The notes beneath the pieces were generated by a model that ran no database searches, was not told where the DNA came from, and saw only the letters and a list, made by a program, of their open reading frames with translations. A program made the translations under genes and the position numbers. A DNA stretch of 64,000 nt from Sphingobium faniae (lineage in GTDB: Bacteria; Pseudomonadota; Alphaproteobacteria; Sphingomonadales; Sphingomonadaceae): NCBI GenBank assembly GCA_900100475.1, contig FMTU01000004.1, forward strand, positions 345,104 to 409,103, in the 5' to 3' direction. Shown here piece by piece: positions 1 through 9,473 of the stretch (the first letter of the stretch is position 1; each line of letters begins with the position of its first letter).

Positions 1-90
1 GTCGAAGCGGGCGCGGTAGAAGGGGCGGATCGCGGCGGCGGCGGCGTCGGCGAGGCGGTGGGCGAGGGTCAGGTCGTCGCGTGTCGTCAT
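1..90 (-). CDS. Histidinol-phosphatase / inositol monophosphatase family protein, N-terminus only
   Basis: Reading leftward from an ATG at 90, thirty codons run off the window edge. The N-terminus (MTTRDDLTLAHRLADAAAAA, then IRPFYR) matches the opening helix of the HisN-type inositol-monophosphatase family, which dephosphorylates histidinol phosphate or inositol phosphates using Mg2+. The metal-binding motifs would lie outside the window, so the substrate is not settled. It is divergent from the VOC gene that starts at 165; the 74 bases between them must hold both promoters. The family call rests only on the helix, so confidence is moderate. Confidence 0.6.
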   Translation of the reverse strand, partial: MTTRDDLTLAHRLADAAAAAIRPFYRARFD

Positions 91-164
91 GCGCTCCCGC
101 CTAGCCGCAAAGCCGCCTTCGCGCTAGGCTGATGCGACCCCGAGTCCTGTCAAAGGAGGACAAG

Positions 165-593
165 ATGCCCGGCTCCCCCGTCATTCCGTGCCTGCGCTAC
201 GCCGACGCGCCCGCCGCGATCGAATTTCTGTGCGACGCCTTCTCCTTCGACCGGCAGGCCGTCTATGAGGATGCGGACGATCCCGCCATCATCCATCACG
301 CTCAACTGGTGCTGAACGGCGGCATGGTCATGCTGGGCAGCGTCAAGGATATGGAAGGAGAATCGCTCTACACCTGGTCCACCGCGCGCGATCTGGGCGG
401 GGTGACGGGCTGCGTCCATGTGGTGGTGCCCGATCCCGACGCCCATTGCCTTCATGCCCGCAATGCCGGAGCGGTGGTGGTGCAGGAACCGCAGGACAAT
501 GACGGCTATCCGGGGCGCGGCTATACCGCTCTCGACCCGGAGGGCAATGTGTGGAGTTTCGGCAGCTACGATCCCTGGGCGGGGGCGGCTTAA
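165..593 (+). CDS. VOC (glyoxalase/bleomycin-resistance) family protein
   Basis: A 142-residue single-module VOC protein. Two beta-alpha-beta-beta-beta units are visible: IPCLRYADAPAAIEFLCDAF opens the first and GCVHVVVPDPDAHC the second, ending in DPEGNVWSFGSYDPW, the usual C-terminal strand with a conserved Glu. The start at 165 is preferred over the upstream ATG at 132 because a strong Shine-Dalgarno (AAAGGAGG, 152-159) sits five bases before it. VOC proteins bind a divalent metal and include lyases, dioxygenases and antibiotic-binding proteins; nothing here fixes the substrate. It may be the DUF-type PhnB/YdcJ-like subgroup. The gene stands alone before a small membrane-protein gene. Confidence 0.75.
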   Translation: MPGSPVIPCLRYADAPAAIEFLCDAFSFDRQAVYEDADDPAIIHHAQLVLNGGMVMLGSVKDMEGESLYTWSTARDLGGVTGCVHVVVPDPDAHCLHARNAGAVVVQEPQDNDGYPGRGYTALDPEGNVWSFGSYDPWAGAA

Positions 594-651
594 GCCTTCC
601 GCAACCTGACGCCGCTATTCTGCCGCTTCCATCGCAGAGGGGGGAGCGCGG

Positions 652-891
652 GTGGCGTTGATCGGCTGGATATTGAGTGGCATCGGCCTGTTCGCGGGAC
701 TGGCGCTGCGGCAGGACATGCCGGTGGGCGGTTCGGCCATGCTGTCCACGCTGCTGCTGGCGATGGCGCTGCTCGCCTGCCCGATGCTGTGGCGGGGCAG
801 GCCGTTCGGCATTTCGCGTGGCCAGCGGATCGTGGCCGCGCTCGTGATGATTCTCAGCCTTCCGTTGATCCTGCTGCCTGTTGCCCCGTAA
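652..891 (+). CDS. Small three-helix membrane protein, unknown function
   Basis: A 79-residue protein with three hydrophobic stretches at about residues 2-18, 28-48 and 60-78, separated by short charged turns (LRQD and WRGRPFGISRGQR). It has no recognisable catalytic motif. The start is GTG at 652, with a purine-rich ribosome site (GAGGGGGGAG) at 636-645. It follows the VOC gene by 58 bases and converges on prs, whose stop lies 25 bases beyond. The open frame and membrane pattern support a real gene, but I recognise no family. Confidence 0.55.
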   Translation: MALIGWILSGIGLFAGLALRQDMPVGGSAMLSTLLLAMALLACPMLWRGRPFGISRGQRIVAALVMILSLPLILLPVAP

Positions 892-915
892 AAGTCGCGC
901 CGCGCGACTTTTCGA

Positions 916-1851
916 TCAATCGAACAGGCTGGAAACCGAGCTTTCGTCCGCGATACGCTTGATCGCTTCGCCCAGCAGCGGGGCGATGGGCAGGTGGCGG
1001 ATGCGGCCGGCGTCGCACACGGCGTCCGTGCCCTGAATCGAATCGGTGATGACCAGTTCCCTGAGCGCCGAGGCTTCCACCCGCGCCACCGCGCCGCCCG
1101 ACAGCACGCCATGGGTCACATAGGCGGCGACTTCCCCCGCGCCCGCTTCCTTGAGCGCGGTGGCGGCGTTGCAGAGCGTGCCCGCCGAATCGACGATGTC
1201 GTCGACCAGTACGCAGAAGCGGTCCTTCACATCGCCGATGATGTTCATGACTTCCGATTCGCCCGCCCGCTCGCGCCGCTTGTCGACGATGGCGAGGGGG
1301 GCGTTGTCCAGCCGCTTGGCGAGCGCGCGGGCGCGCACCACGCCGCCCACGTCCGGCGACACGACCATCAGGTTGCGGTCGCCGAAGCGGGCCTGGATGT
1401 CCGCCGACATGACGGGCGCGCCGAAGAGGTTGTCGGTCGGGATGTCGAAAAAGCCCTGGATCTGCCCGGCATGCAAATCGACGGAAAGAACGCGGTTCGC
1501 GCCCGCCGTGGTAATGAGGTTCGCGACCAGCTTGGCCGAGATCGGGGTGCGCGGGCCGGGCTTGCGGTCCTGCCGCCCATAACCGAAATAGGGGATGACC
1601 GCCGTGATTCGCTTGGCCGACGCGCGTTTCAGCGCGTCGATCATGATCAGCAGCTCCATCAGATTATCGTTGGTCGGATAGCTGGTGGATTGCAGCACGA
1701 ACACGTCCTCGCCCCGGACATTCTCGTGGATTTCCACGAAAACCTCCTCGTCGGCGAAGCGACGGACGCTGGCGTCGGTCAGCGGAATCTCGACATAGTC
1801 GGCGATGGCGGCTGCCAGCGGCTTATTGGAATTGCCGGACATCAGCTTCAT
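916..1851 (-). CDS. prs: Ribose-phosphate pyrophosphokinase (PRPP synthase)
   Basis: Makes 5-phosphoribosyl-1-pyrophosphate from ribose-5-phosphate and ATP in the cytoplasm, feeding purine, pyrimidine, histidine, tryptophan and NAD synthesis. The 311-residue length is normal for class I enzymes. The metal/ATP signature [19 protein letters not shown] and the PRPP-binding loop [13 protein letters not shown] are both intact, as is the N-terminal SGNSNKPLA opening. It is divergent from nadE with 118 bases between. That pairing links PRPP supply to NAD synthesis, although a shared promoter is inference only. Product users hisG (49388) and purH (17496) are also in the window. Confidence 0.97.
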   Translation of the reverse strand: MKLMSGNSNKPLAAAIADYVEIPLTDASVRRFADEEVFVEIHENVRGEDVFVLQSTSYPTNDNLMELLIMIDALKRASAKRITAVIPYFGYGRQDRKPGPRTPISAKLVANLITTAGANRVLSVDLHAGQIQGFFDIPTDNLFGAPVMSADIQARFGDRNLMVVSPDVGGVVRARALAKRLDNAPLAIVDKRRERAGESEVMNIIGDVKDRFCVLVDDIVDSAGTLCNAATALKEAGAGEVAAYVTHGVLSGGAVARVEASALRELVITDSIQGTDAVCDAGRIRHLPIAPLLGEAIKRIADESSVSSLFD

Positions 1852-1969
1852 GGCGAAAACCCCGTGACGGAATAATGACGATAGCGGAAATCGAGGCCCC
1901 TTTAACGGCGCATGTCGCGGGTGGGAAGGCGCTTTTGCGCGTGGCGGAAAAATGCTCTAGGGCCGGGGC

Positions 1970-3625
1970 ATGACCGACAAACTCGTGATTGCCCTGGCCC
2001 AGATGACGCAGTCCGTGGGCGACCTGGCCGCCAATGCCGATGCGATGCTGGAATGGCGGGGCAGGGCGGCGGGCGCGGACCTGATCGTTTATCCCGAATT
2101 GCAGTTGATCGGCTATCCGCCCGAGGATCTGGTGCTCAAGCCCGCTCTGGTCGATCGCGCCAATCATGAACTGGACCGGCTGGCGCGCGCGACGGCGGAC
2201 GGCGGACCCGCGATGCTGGTCGGCACGGTGGTCGCGTCGCAGGGCGTGCTCTTCAATGTCGTCGCGCTGCTCGAAAATGGCGCGGTGACGGCGATCCGGC
2301 AAAAGCGCGAATTGCCCAATTACGGGACATTCGACGAAAAGCGCCTGTTCGCGCCCGGACCGCTGCCCGCGCCGGTCGAGTTTCGCGGCGTGAAGCTGGG
2401 CCTGCCCATCTGCGAGGATATCTGGTTCCCCTTCGTCACCGCGCATCTGCGGGCGGAGGGCGCGGAAATTCTCATCAGCCCCAATGGCAGCCCCTATGAG
2501 GTGGACAAGGATGACCGCCGCATCAACGCCGTCGCGGGGACGCGGGTGCGGGAAACCGGCCTGCCGCTCGTCTATCTGAACCGCGTGGGCGGGCAGGATG
2601 AACTGGCATTCGACGGCGCATCCTTCGTCATGAACGGCGACCTGTCCATCGCGCAGCAGCTTCCGGACTGGGAGGAAGCGCTCGTCCTCACCACATGGGA
2701 GAAGTGGGATGGCCAGTGGGTCTGCCTGCCCGGCGAGCGGCATGAACTGGATGTGCATCCGGCCGATATCTACAATGCGATGGTGCTGGCCTTACGCGAC
2801 TATGTCGATCGCAACCGCTTTCCCGGCGTGGTGCTGGGACTGTCGGGCGGGATCGACTCCGCGCTTTCCGCCGCCGTCGCCGTCGATGCGCTGGGCGCGG
2901 ATCGGGTGTGGTGCGTGATGATGCCGTCGCGCTTCACCGGGCAGGAAAGTCTGGACGACGGCCGGGAATGCGCCCGCCTGCTGGGCGTGCGTTACGACAG
3001 CATCCCCATCGAACCGGCGGTGGAAGCGTTCGATGCGATGCTCGGCGACGCTTTCGCCGGCCGCCCACGCGATCTGGCCGAAGAAAATATCCAGTCGCGC
3101 ATCCGCGGCGTCACGTTGATGGCGCTTTCCAACAAATTCGGCCACATGCTGCTCACCACCGGCAACAAGAGCGAGATGTCGGTCGGCTATGCCACCATCT
3201 ATGGCGACATGGCGGGCGGCTATTCGGTGTTGAAGGACGCCTACAAGACCACCGTGTTCGACCTGTCGCGCTGGAGGAACGCCAATATGCCATCGCTCGG
3301 CCTCGGCCCATCCGGCCCGGTGATGCCCGAGCGCGTCATTTCCAAGCCGCCGACCGCCGAACTGCGCGAAAATCAGAAGGACGAAGACAGCCTGCCTCCT
3401 TATGAAGTGCTGGACCCGATCCTCTATGGCCTGATCGAAGAGGAATTGTCGGTCGAACAACTGGTCGCGCGCGGTTTCGATCGCGACACCGTCGCCCGGA
3501 TCGAGCGGCTGCTCTACATCGCCGAATATAAGCGCCGTCAGGCCCCGCCCGGCGTGAAGCTCGGCATCCGCAATTTCGGCCGCGACCGCCGCTATCCGAT
3601 CACCAACGCTTTCCGCACCCTGTAA
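1970..3625 (+). CDS. nadE: Glutamine-dependent NAD+ synthetase
   Basis: Last step of NAD synthesis: amidates nicotinic acid adenine dinucleotide using ATP and glutamine-derived ammonia. The 551-residue protein has two domains. The N-terminal nitrilase-type glutaminase shows a Glu-Lys-Cys triad in YPELQ (Glu43), KRELPNYG (about residue 115) and GLPICEDIW (about residue 151). The C-terminal synthetase carries the ATP pyrophosphatase loop GLSGGIDSALSAAV (about residue 290) and TTGNKSEMSVGYATIYGD. The start ATG at 1970 is divergent from prs. The protein is complete and its length is usual for the bacterial fused form. Confidence 0.96.
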   Translation: MTDKLVIALAQMTQSVGDLAANADAMLEWRGRAAGADLIVYPELQLIGYPPEDLVLKPALVDRANHELDRLARATADGGPAMLVGTVVASQGVLFNVVALLENGAVTAIRQKRELPNYGTFDEKRLFAPGPLPAPVEFRGVKLGLPICEDIWFPFVTAHLRAEGAEILISPNGSPYEVDKDDRRINAVAGTRVRETGLPLVYLNRVGGQDELAFDGASFVMNGDLSIAQQLPDWEEALVLTTWEKWDGQWVCLPGERHELDVHPADIYNAMVLALRDYVDRNRFPGVVLGLSGGIDSALSAAVAVDALGADRVWCVMMPSRFTGQESLDDGRECARLLGVRYDSIPIEPAVEAFDAMLGDAFAGRPRDLAEENIQSRIRGVTLMALSNKFGHMLLTTGNKSEMSVGYATIYGDMAGGYSVLKDAYKTTVFDLSRWRNANMPSLGLGPSGPVMPERVISKPPTAELRENQKDEDSLPPYEVLDPILYGLIEEELSVEQLVARGFDRDTVARIERLLYIAEYKRRQAPPGVKLGIRNFGRDRRYPITNAFRTL

Positions 3626-3702
3626 CAATCTCCGCTCGCTTCGAGCCAAGCCGGGAAGCGGTTCTCGACAGGCTCGAACGGAACGGAGCATAGAGTAGCC
3701 CG

Positions 3703-5037
3703 ATGACCGTCATCACCCGTTTCGCGCCGTCGCCGACCGGCCATCTCCATGTCGGCAATATCCGCGCGGCGCTCCACAACTGGCTGTGGGCGCGCAAGAG
3801 CGGAGGGCGGTTCCTGCTGCGGCTGGACGACACCGACCTCGAACGCTCGCGCCCGGAATATGCGGACGCGATCCGCGCCGACCTCGCATGGCTGGGGCTG
3901 ACATGGGATGACGAAGCGCGGCAGTCCGACCGCTTCGCCCTTTATGAAGAAAAGTTCGAGGCGCTCAGGGCGTCGGGTCATGTCTATCCGGCCTATGAAA
4001 CGCAGCAGGAACTGGAGCTTCGCCGCAAGGTCCTGTTGGGGCGCGGCCTGCCGCCGGTCTATGATCGCGCGGCGCTGGCCCTGACGGGGGACCAGATCGC
4101 GGGTTTTGAGGCGGAAGGGCGCAAACCGCATTGGCGTTTCAAACTGGACCACGGCCAGCCGATCCTCTGGACCGACCTGATCCGGGGCGATCAGCGGTTC
4201 GATCCCAAGCTGCTGTCCGATCCCGTCATCCGCAGGGCCGACGGGTCATGGCTCTACATGCTGCCTTCGGTGATCGACGATAGCGCCATGGGCGTCACCC
4301 ATGTGCTGCGCGGCGAGGATCATGTGTCCAACACCGCGACCCAGATCCAGATGTTCGCGGCCCTCGGCGCGCCGCTCCCGGCCTTTGCGCATGAAGCGTT
4401 GCTGACGGGCAGCGAGGGCAAGCTTTCCAAGCGGCTCGGGTCGCTCGGCGTCGCGCATTTCCGCGAGGCGGGGCTGGAGCCGATGGCGGTGCTGTCGCTG
4501 CTCGCCCGTCTTGGTAGCAGCATGGCCATCGAGCCGTTCACCGATGTGCGGCCGCTGATCGACAGCTTCGATTTCGCCCATTTCGGCCGCGCCCCGGCGC
4601 GCTTCGATGAAGGGGAATTGGCGACCCTCAACCAGAAGATCGTCCATATGCTGCCCCATGCGGCGGTGGCGGATCGCCTGCCCGAGGGCATGGACGAAAC
4701 CGCATGGGACGCGATCCGCCCCAATCTGGAAACGCTCGCGCAGGCGGCCGACTGGTGGCGCATCGTCACCGGGCCGTTGGACGCGCCCGCACCTGTGGAG
4801 GAAGATCGCGATTTCCTCTCCGCCGCTCATCGCCTGCTGGCGGGCATGGCCTTTGACGGCAGCGAATGGCGCGCCCTTACCGATGCGCTCAAGAGCGAGA
4901 CCGGGCGCAAGGGCAAGGCACTGTTCCTGCCCTTGCGCCGTGCGCTCACCGGCATGGATCACGGCCCGGACATGGGCCAGCTTCTCTCGCTGATCGGGAA
5001 GGAAGAGGCTCTGGCGCGGCTCAGTTCGCGCGCATAG
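3703..5037 (+). CDS. gltX: Glutamate--tRNA ligase
   Basis: Class I aminoacyl-tRNA synthetase charging tRNA-Glu, and in alphaproteobacteria often tRNA-Gln, whose Glu is then amidated by GatCAB. The 444-residue protein has the N-terminal FAPSPTGHLHVGNIR (HIGH-type) and GKLSKRLGSLG (KMSKS-type, about residue 240) motifs, followed by the alpha-helical anticodon-binding region. Its length and C-terminal domain exclude the shorter GluQ-RS. Sphingomonads commonly carry two gltX copies; this could be the second, which the window cannot show. The last 17 bases overlap the 3' end of the convergent hydrolase gene. Confidence 0.93.
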   Translation: MTVITRFAPSPTGHLHVGNIRAALHNWLWARKSGGRFLLRLDDTDLERSRPEYADAIRADLAWLGLTWDDEARQSDRFALYEEKFEALRASGHVYPAYETQQELELRRKVLLGRGLPPVYDRAALALTGDQIAGFEAEGRKPHWRFKLDHGQPILWTDLIRGDQRFDPKLLSDPVIRRADGSWLYMLPSVIDDSAMGVTHVLRGEDHVSNTATQIQMFAALGAPLPAFAHEALLTGSEGKLSKRLGSLGVAHFREAGLEPMAVLSLLARLGSSMAIEPFTDVRPLIDSFDFAHFGRAPARFDEGELATLNQKIVHMLPHAAVADRLPEGMDETAWDAIRPNLETLAQAADWWRIVTGPLDAPAPVEEDRDFLSAAHRLLAGMAFDGSEWRALTDALKSETGRKGKALFLPLRRALTGMDHGPDMGQLLSLIGKEEALARLSSRA

Positions 5038-5812
5038 TCTCCAACGCGCGGCCCACCGCCAATATGCCTTCGGGCGCGGCGGCAAAGCCCATATGGGTGC
5101 AGTCGACCTCGATCGCGCGGTCGCGTTCGCCTTTGCGTCCCCGCGCGCATTCGGGCAGGATCACGCCGTCGCGCGCCGACCACAGCGCCACGGTCGGCAT
5201 CGGCGGCTTTTCCTCGCGGCGGCAGGCGAAGGGCGGGGCGTCCACGGGATGCCCGGCCACGAACTGATAGAGCCGCCAGGCATGGTTGGCGCGCGGATCG
5301 CCGGAAAAGGGCGTGCCCATCGTCACGACGCCAGCGACCTTATGCGTCGCGAATTTGGCATATTCGCGCGCGAACAGCCCGCCAAGGCTCCATCCCACCA
5401 GCGTCACCGGCGCGCCGCTCAATCGGCGGATCGCGTCGACGCGCCGGTCGATCTGTTCCAGGCTGTCGATTTTCGGTCCCAGATTGCGGCCCAGACCCCA
5501 GCCATGGGCGTCGAAACCGGCGGCGTTCAGCACATCGCGCAGCGGCTCCATCCGCCCCTCTCCCGCCATCAGGCCGGGAATCAGCAATATATGCCGGCCA
5601 TCGCCCCGGATGGCGCGCGTCAGTTCGGGCAGGCTCTTGCGGGTCCGCACCAGATCGAAGGGCAGCGCCACATTGCCCAGCAGATGCGGGAGCGGCGGGC
5701 GCGCCACGGCCTTGGGCTCACCGACGAAACGGCCCTTCCAGAAATTCGCGATGGCATCCGCATAGGGAGGCACGACAATGTGATCCTTCTCAGCTTGGTG
5801 AAAAGGTGACAT
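5021..5812 (-). CDS. Alpha/beta hydrolase (lipase/esterase-like)
   Basis: A 263-residue alpha/beta-hydrolase-fold protein. The nucleophile elbow GWSLGG lies mid-protein (GASAPVT is not seen; the strand is GAPVTLVGWSLGG), preceded by ILLIPGLMAGEGRMEPL, the oxyanion-loop strand. WSARDGVILPE supplies the likely acid and DCTHMGF the likely His. I chose the ATG at 5812 because the frame upstream enters the next gene's tail. Proteins of this type in sphingomonads are annotated as alpha/beta hydrolases of unknown substrate. It converges on gltX with a 17-base overlap and may share a transcript with the hemC-hemD genes upstream. Confidence 0.8.
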   Translation of the reverse strand: MSPFHQAEKDHIVVPPYADAIANFWKGRFVGEPKAVARPPLPHLLGNVALPFDLVRTRKSLPELTRAIRGDGRHILLIPGLMAGEGRMEPLRDVLNAAGFDAHGWGLGRNLGPKIDSLEQIDRRVDAIRRLSGAPVTLVGWSLGGLFAREYAKFATHKVAGVVTMGTPFSGDPRANHAWRLYQFVAGHPVDAPPFACRREEKPPMPTVALWSARDGVILPECARGRKGERDRAIEVDCTHMGFAAAPEGILAVGRALETMRAN

Positions 5813-5885
5813 TCTCGTGACAAAGGCGGCGGCCGTCCACAGGTTTCGCCGTCGCGGTGGCTCGGTTCGTCGTTTGTGACAGCCC

Positions 5886-6782
5886 TTAAGGGGCCGGAGC
5901 GGGCGCCGGAGGTACGGGCTGGCTGTCCGCCCCACGCAACTGGCGCGGTTCCAATATGGCGGCGGTTTCAATAAGGTCGAGCGCCCGCCGCGCTTCCAGA
6001 TAGCGTCGCGCCATCTGCATCCAGCGGTCCGCCGCCGCCCGGTCGGGCATGCGCTGCATTTCCTGCAACGCGGCGTCGACCTGCCCTGCATCCATGTCGC
6101 GAAGGGCGCGGTCCATCGCCGCCTGCGGACGGGGGGAGGGGGTGGACGCCTTGCGGATGGTGATCAGTTCGCGCGCTTCATGCTCCAGCGCTTTCCACCA
6201 GCTCGCATCGCGGGGCGGCGACGTCACCTGCGCGGCGATCCGGGTGAGGCCGCCGCGCAGGTCGCCCAGCGTCACCGGCTCGCGCGCGGCATTGATGATG
6301 GTGGCGACGGCGCGCGGCTGCGCCTGTCCGAAGCGCAGCCGCAACTGCCCTTCGATATAGCCGAGCGCCACCCCGTTATCGAGCGCCCGGCGCGCCGCGA
6401 AGGCGACCAGCATGCCCTCCGCGCGGGTCGCGTTGCCGGAAGCGGCCTGCGCCTCCACGGTGATGCGGCTCAGCCTTTCTTCCAGTTGGGCCACGCGGCT
6501 GTCGAGTATCTCGGCGGCATCGGCGGTGAGGGGCCGCAGGGCCGTTGCGGAAGCGCCCGGCCGGCCCTGTAGCGAAGCGGCGGCCTGAATCTGCGGCGCC
6601 GGCGTCATCCAGCGTTTCTGGATCTGCGGCATCGCCCAGATCGTCAGCGCCACGCCAATGGCGAAAGCCAGCAGCAGCAGGATCAGCATCGGCCATGGCG
6701 TCCGGCCTCGCTCGGCCGCCGCTGGGGGGGGCGGGTCGATCGAGGCGCTTTCCTGTTCGCTCATCGGCGGCTTTTCTTCCAT
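5886..6782 (-). CDS. Mitofilin-like membrane-anchored protein of the hemCD operon
   Basis: About 298 residues with one N-terminal transmembrane helix (WPMLILLLLAFAIGVALTIW). A long periplasmic helical region follows, with Gln/Glu/Arg-rich heptads (LDSRVAQLEERLSRITVEAQ) and alanine-rich repeats to a proline-rich tail. This resembles the COG4223/mitofilin-like proteins that follow hemC-hemD in alphaproteobacteria and are related to the Mic60 membrane-shaping proteins. The start is uncertain: ATG at 6782 or ATG at 6764; the first in-frame ATG at 6815 overlaps hemD. Gene order supports co-transcription with heme synthesis, but no enzymatic role is suggested. Confidence 0.72.
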   Translation of the reverse strand: MEEKPPMSEQESASIDPPPPAAAERGRTPWPMLILLLLAFAIGVALTIWAMPQIQKRWMTPAPQIQAAASLQGRPGASATALRPLTADAAEILDSRVAQLEERLSRITVEAQAASGNATRAEGMLVAFAARRALDNGVALGYIEGQLRLRFGQAQPRAVATIINAAREPVTLGDLRGGLTRIAAQVTSPPRDASWWKALEHEARELITIRKASTPSPRPQAAMDRALRDMDAGQVDAALQEMQRMPDRAAADRWMQMARRYLEARRALDLIETAAILEPRQLRGADSQPVPPAPAPAP

Positions 6783-6792
6783 TGCGGGCAGT

Positions 6793-7458
6793 TCATTCGC
6801 ACAATCGGCGGGCAAGAGCCAGCATCCTCTCGTCCTCGGGTCTTTCGACCGCCTGAACGCTGGCCCAGCCCCCGCCGCACGCGGCCTGAGCCGCCGCGCT
6901 GATGGCGACGATGTGCAGCCTCCTGCGCCGTTCCTGCGAGACCAGCGCGGCCAGCCGCCGCCCCGCGCGCGGGGAATGGACCATCAGAACCGCCTCTTTC
7001 CGGACAAGGGCGTCCAGTCCGGCCGCGTCCGTCTCTACCATGGCATAGACGGCGATCCGGTGCAGGGTCAGCGGCCCCGCCTCGATTTGCGCGGTATCGG
7101 CGCCGCCCGGAAGGAAGACGCTGCGATGGCCGTCCGCCGCGATCCGGGCGGCGATGGCGGTGCCGTCGGTCTCGCCCGCGATCACCGCGCTAAAGCCCGC
7201 CGCCATCGCTCCCGCCGTCGCCTGGCCCACGGCATAAGCGGGCAGGGCGCGATACAGGTCCAGTTGCGGTCCCGCCAGCCGCACGGTCTGCGCGCTCGTG
7301 ATGAGGAGAGCGTCGAAGCGGTCGGGCGATGGCGCTTGCCAATCCAGCGCCCGCCCCTCGAAAAGCGGGCAGAGGCCGGTGGTCAGCCCCATTTGCGCGG
7401 CCCGTTGCCCCGTCCGGCCCGCTCCCGGTTCGGGCCGCAGGATGATGAGCGGCCTCAT
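6793..7458 (-). CDS. hemD: Uroporphyrinogen-III synthase
   Basis: Cyclises hydroxymethylbilane to uroporphyrinogen III with inversion of ring D, in the heme, siroheme and cobalamin pathways. The 221-residue protein has the weakly conserved two-lobed HemD pattern: RPLIILRPEPGAGRTGQRAA at the start, LLITSAQTVR in the first lobe, then AYAVGQATAGAMAAGF and LMVHSPRAGRRLAAL. Identity rests on these and on position: its ATG overlaps the hemC stop by four bases, a translational coupling typical of hemCD. It runs directly into the mitofilin-like gene. Confidence 0.88.
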   Translation of the reverse strand: MRPLIILRPEPGAGRTGQRAAQMGLTTGLCPLFEGRALDWQAPSPDRFDALLITSAQTVRLAGPQLDLYRALPAYAVGQATAGAMAAGFSAVIAGETDGTAIAARIAADGHRSVFLPGGADTAQIEAGPLTLHRIAVYAMVETDAAGLDALVRKEAVLMVHSPRAGRRLAALVSQERRRRLHIVAISAAAQAACGGGWASVQAVERPEDERMLALARRLCE

Positions 7459-8381
7459 GCCTCGAACAGGGCGCGCAGGGCAGGGCTGGCGCGATCCAGC
7501 AGTCCCCGGCCCAGCGTCTCCCCCGCGTCGATATCGCCGCGTGCGATCCGCGCTGCATCGGCGACCGCTTCCAGTCCGTCCGCGCTCAATATCTCGGCGC
7601 GCAGGTGGATCGCGTCTCCCTCCAGCACGGCGAGCGCGGCGATGGGCGAATGGCAGGTGCCGCCCAGCCCCTTGAGTACCGCCCGCTCCGCCATCACGCA
7701 GTCGAACGTGTCCACATCGTTGATCTGGCCGAGCAGGTCCAGCATCGGCGCATTGTCGGTGAGCGTCTCGATCCCGACCGCGCCCTGCGACGGCGCGGGC
7801 AGCATCACGTCCAGCGGAATGAGCGCGCCCACCCCGCTCTGGTCCAGCCGATCCAGCCCGGCGGCGGCGAGCAGCGTGGCATGCGCCTCCCCGGCGGCCA
7901 GTTTGCCAAGCCGCGTGGCGACATTGCCGCGAAACAGGATGATGTTCGCATCGGGCCGCAGCCGCCGGACCTGCGCGGCGCGGCGCGGGGAACTGGTGCC
8001 GATGACCGGATCGGCGGGCAGGGCGTCAAAACTCTCCGCGCCGATCAGCTTGTCGCGCACGTCCGCGCGGGGCAGCATCGCGGCGATGCGGATGGCGTCC
8101 GGGCGGATCGTCTCCACATCCTTCATCGAATGGACGGCGAAGTCGATTTCGCCTTCCGCCAGCGCGCGGTCCAGTTCCTTGGTCCACAGCGCCTTGCCGC
8201 CGATCTCGGCCAGCGCGCGGTCCTGAATCCGATCGCCGCTGGTCTGGACGACGATCGTTTCGATCGCCTCCATCGGCCAGCCGAAGCGGGCGCGCAGGGC
8301 CTGCGCGGTCATCTGCGCCTGTGCCAGCGCCAGCGGAGAGCCTCTGGTGCCGAGGCGCAACGGTCGATCACTTCCTGTCAT
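7455..8381 (-). CDS. hemC: Hydroxymethylbilane synthase (porphobilinogen deaminase)
   Basis: Condenses four porphobilinogens into hydroxymethylbilane. The 308-residue protein begins RLGTRGSPLALAQAQ, the hallmark N-terminus, and has VHSMKDVET (active-site Asp region), GTSSPRRAAQVR and LGGTCHSPIAALA. The Cys in the last of these carries the dipyrromethane cofactor. Length is normal. It is divergent from tsaD with 44 bases between start codons, a pairing seen widely in alphaproteobacteria, and coupled to hemD by a four-base overlap. Confidence 0.97.
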   Translation of the reverse strand: MTGSDRPLRLGTRGSPLALAQAQMTAQALRARFGWPMEAIETIVVQTSGDRIQDRALAEIGGKALWTKELDRALAEGEIDFAVHSMKDVETIRPDAIRIAAMLPRADVRDKLIGAESFDALPADPVIGTSSPRRAAQVRRLRPDANIILFRGNVATRLGKLAAGEAHATLLAAAGLDRLDQSGVGALIPLDVMLPAPSQGAVGIETLTDNAPMLDLLGQINDVDTFDCVMAERAVLKGLGGTCHSPIAALAVLEGDAIHLRAEILSADGLEAVADAARIARGDIDAGETLGRGLLDRASPALRALFEA

Positions 8382-8425
8382 ATGCAGCTTGCTCTAATGG
8401 CCGGGCGCATTAGATGGAAGCGGCA

Positions 8426-9460
8426 ATGACGATCATCCTCGGTCTGGAATCAAGCTGCGACGAAACGGCGGCGGCGCTGGTGACGGCGGAGGGAAGGATT
8501 CTCGCCCATCGCCTCGCCACGCAGGAAGACGCGCACCGCCCCTATGGCGGCGTCGTGCCGGAAATCGCCGCGCGCGCCCATGTCGAGGCGCTGGCCCCTC
8601 TGGTGGAGGCCGCGCTGGCCGACGCGGAACTGACGCTGGACGATGTGGACGTGATCGCCGCGACCGCCGGGCCGGGCCTGATCGGCGGGGTCATGGTCGG
8701 CCTCGTCACCGGCAAGGCGCTCGCCCATGCGACGGGCAAGCCGCTGGTGGCGGTCAACCATCTGGAAGGCCATGCGCTGTCCCCGCGCCTGGCCGACCCG
8801 TCGCTGCAATTCCCCTATCTGCTGCTGCTGGTATCGGGCGGCCATTGCCAGCTTCTGCATGTGCGCGGCCCCGGCGACTATGCGCGGCTCGCCACCACCA
8901 TCGACGATGCGGCGGGCGAAGCCTTCGACAAGACGGCGAAGCTGCTCGGCCTCGGCTTTCCCGGCGGTCCGGCGGTGGAGAAGGCGGCGGCCAGGGGCAA
9001 TTCCCGCGCCGTGCGGCTGCCGCGCCCGCTGCTCGGCACCGACGATCCGCATTTCTCCTTCGCGGGCCTCAAGAGCGCCGTCATGCGCGCGGCCCAGTCG
9101 GGTCAGCATAGCGCACAGGACATCGCCGCCAGTTTCCAGCAGGCCGTGGTCGATTGCCTGATCGACCGCACCCGCCGCGCGCTTGCCGCCAGTCCCGGCG
9201 TCACCGCTCTGGTCGTCGCGGGCGGGGTCGCCGCCAATCAGGCGGTGCGCGGCGCGCTGATGACGCTGGCGACGGAAGCGGAACTGCCCTTCGTCGCGCC
9301 GCCGCTCTGGCTTTGCACCGATAATGCGGCGATGATCGCCTGGGCCGGGGCGGAGCGTCACGCGGCGGGTCTGGTGGACGATCTCTCCATCCCGGCCCGG
9401 CCGCGCTGGCCGCTCGATCCGGATGCGGAAAAAGCGCGGGGAGCCGGAGTCAAGGCATGA
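8426..9460 (+). CDS. tsaD: tRNA N6-threonylcarbamoyladenosine transferase subunit
   Basis: Transfers the threonylcarbamoyl group to A37 of ANN-reading tRNAs together with TsaB and TsaE. The 344-residue Kae1-family protein has the N-terminal [14 protein letters not shown], the metal-binding HLEGHAL (His-x3-His), [10 protein letters not shown] and the C-terminal [12 protein letters not shown] nucleotide-binding region. I prefer ATG 8426 to ATG 8414 because GGAAG lies at a suitable distance before it. The gene is followed after 13 bases by gpsA, the standard tsaD-gpsA pair. Confidence 0.96.
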   Translation: MTIILGLESSCDETAAALVTAEGRILAHRLATQEDAHRPYGGVVPEIAARAHVEALAPLVEAALADAELTLDDVDVIAATAGPGLIGGVMVGLVTGKALAHATGKPLVAVNHLEGHALSPRLADPSLQFPYLLLLVSGGHCQLLHVRGPGDYARLATTIDDAAGEAFDKTAKLLGLGFPGGPAVEKAAARGNSRAVRLPRPLLGTDDPHFSFAGLKSAVMRAAQSGQHSAQDIAASFQQAVVDCLIDRTRRALAASPGVTALVVAGGVAANQAVRGALMTLATEAELPFVAPPLWLCTDNAAMIAWAGAERHAAGLVDDLSIPARPRWPLDPDAEKARGAGVKA

Positions 9461-9473
9461 AGAGCGTGAAGCC